This document shows positions 62,733-64,000 of a stretch of DNA of 64,000 bases, one piece after another. A model generated the notes under the pieces. It was not told where the DNA came from and made no database searches. It worked only from the letters and a program-made list of their open reading frames with translations. The stretch spans positions 9,811,434-9,875,433 of the forward strand of contig CM037883.1 of assembly GCA_021292165.1 (NCBI GenBank). The letters are read 5' to 3'. The DNA is from Shinisaurus crocodilurus (lineage: Eukaryota > Chordata > Lepidosauria > Squamata > Shinisauridae). The translations under genes and the position numbers were made by a program. Each line of letters opens with the position of its first letter. Position 1 is the stretch's first letter.

Positions 62733-63584
62733 CTCTCCCTCCCTGACTGTAGGCATATGCAATACAAAATGGCATCTGGAATAAACCCATCAGGCATGAA
62801 GTGTATATAAGGGCGTGAAATGGGGATAAAGAACTCTGTGAGCTGCTCTTGATAACAGCTTCGAGAATAGCCAGGCACCCATGCCCTCCTTTCTCCTTGA
62901 ATCATTTTTTGTTCCTTTCTTCCAATCAATACAGATGCACAATGTGACTTGGGGAGGGGGAAAAACATATTAAAATGGCAGCCTGAGTAAATCAGCCATA
63001 TCTATTTCCAGTCTCTGACACCCTTAAGCAACATGGAGATATACTGTACAGCACTGATACCATCTTTATCTATGAAATCCCATTTCACAACATAATAAAT
63101 TGGCTGCGAGCAGAAAGAGGGAACTTGCAAAGAATCTCTCTCTTTTTTTTTTACTATGATGATTTTTCTAGCCTTTCAAATGTTTAACCTATATCTCCAA
63201 TATAAACATTTGACAAAGATTAAAGTGGAAAATCATTGGCAAGAAAACATGTTGTTTACGGGAACAGGAAACGGTATCGATATACACAGCACGTGCAAGG
63301 TTAATGCTAAAAAATGTCACCAGCTCTTGTTCACAACAGGAATGTGATGTGTAGATTATAGAAAATGTACACCCTTGTTCATGAAGTAATTGAGCCTCAG
63401 ACGGCTTTGTTCATGCACATTTGTTCCCTTATGCCTCAGTGGAATTATGCTTGTGAATTATGACATGTGGCCATAGTCGAGGCGGGGTGGGACATTCTTC
63501 TGAAATGGAAGCATCACATGATCCACAAAAGCATGAGAGCTAATGAGGCATGTATAATGTCAGCATGTGACTCCTGTGCTGAAG
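62732..63584. other. No gene recognised
   Basis: Repeat-poor. A 63-codon frame at 63156-63347 has no domain. Confidence 0.35.
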
Positions 63585-63722
63585 GAACTGCACTGCCTGC
63601 CTATTCACTACTGGGCCAGGTTCAAGGTTCTGGTATTGGTGTACAAAGCCCTGAACAACTTGAGACCAGGATACCTGAGAGAGTGCCTTCTCCCTTACCA
63701 ACTCACCCACTCACTGAAATTC
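63585..63722 (+). mobile_element. L3/CR1-like LINE ORF2 C-terminal fragment
   Basis: In one frame it encodes LKELHCLPIHYWARFKVLVL and VYKALNNLRPGYLRECLLPY, the same block as in the LINE at 33248-34197. It ends where a 5S-derived SINE begins. Confidence 0.82.
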
Positions 63723-63730
63723 TCCACATG

Positions 63731-63900
63731 TTCATAGATTCATAGAACATAGAGTTGGAAGGGGCCTACAAGGCCATCAAGTCCAACCCCCTGCTCAATG
63801 CAGGAAACCAAAGGAGGGGTCTCCCATCCAAGTCATAACCAGGCCTGGCCCTGCTTAGCTTTCCACACACTCAGACAAGCTGAGCCAGCATGAGCCATAG
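63731..63900 (-). mobile_element. 5S rRNA-derived SINE with CR1-like 3' tail, copy D
   Basis: In plus-strand order: 'ttcatagattcatagaacat', 'gttggaaggggcctacaagg', 'gtctcccatccaagtcataa', 'aggcctggccctgcttagct' and 'actcagacaagctgagccag'. Box A and box C regions are both present in reverse complement. It interrupts or abuts the L3-like LINE. Confidence 0.85.
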
Positions 63901-64000
63901 GTCTGTATATTGACTCACCCGACATCCCTCATACTCCTCTTGTACTCCCTCCTGCTCAGCATCTCCTCATCATAAGAACCCTGAGGTCCCCCCTTTCTCT

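Overview
The window looks like nuclear DNA from a squamate reptile, more likely a lizard than a snake. The evidence is the repeat content. There are seven to nine copies or fragments of a tRNA-derived SINE that I recognise as the Sauria SINE. There are also many CR1 3' ends, L2-like and L3/CR1-like LINE fragments, short L1 pieces, hAT-type MITEs and a dense set of long microsatellites. I found no host protein-coding exon, no functional tRNA or rRNA gene, no CRISPR array and nothing bacterial. Nearly every long open frame is either a decayed retrotransposon reading frame or a frame kept open by GC-rich or simple-repeat sequence. The window is best read as intergenic or deep intronic DNA. Layout: 0-12 kb holds paired tRNA-derived SINEs, an unclassified interspersed repeat, CR1 3' ends, a 5S-derived SINE, L2/L3-like LINE tails, a 104-bp local duplication (8.25/8.97 kb) and a long CR1 3' portion followed by a Sauria SINE. 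12-21 kb holds LINE remnants, a CpG-rich palindromic element (14.9-15.3 kb), a pair of ~190-bp repeats, a 93-bp tandem duplication, an L1 fragment and the largest LINE piece, an L2-like reverse transcriptase of about 1.3 kb. 21-32 kb holds Sauria SINEs, a 5S-derived SINE inserted in a CR1, a GC-rich island between two head-to-head SINEs, a 79-bp pure GGA tract and a three-level nest at 29.6-30.6 kb (MITE within a dimeric MITE within a SINE). 32-48 kb holds an L1 insertion with a perfect 15-bp target-site duplication inside a Sauria SINE, a CR1/L3-like chimeric LINE, a TIR element at 36.3-36.9 kb, a near-perfect 75-bp-arm hairpin at 40.5 kb and several SINE, hAT and CR1 copies. 48-64 kb holds a hAT MITE carrying an inserted zinc-finger-tailed reverse transcriptase, a very young 105-bp hAT MITE with a perfect 8-bp duplication, a second copy of the dimeric MITE, further palindromic elements, and an L3-like LINE followed by a 5S-derived SINE at the right edge. 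The most interesting material is mobile: a SINE that joins a 5S rRNA-type internal promoter to a CR1-like tail (four copies), the dimeric MITE family with the same four-TIR architecture at two loci, and the nested and chimeric insertions that let relative ages be ordered. Family names come from recognition of characteristic motifs only. No database search was possible, so novelty of any family is not established.
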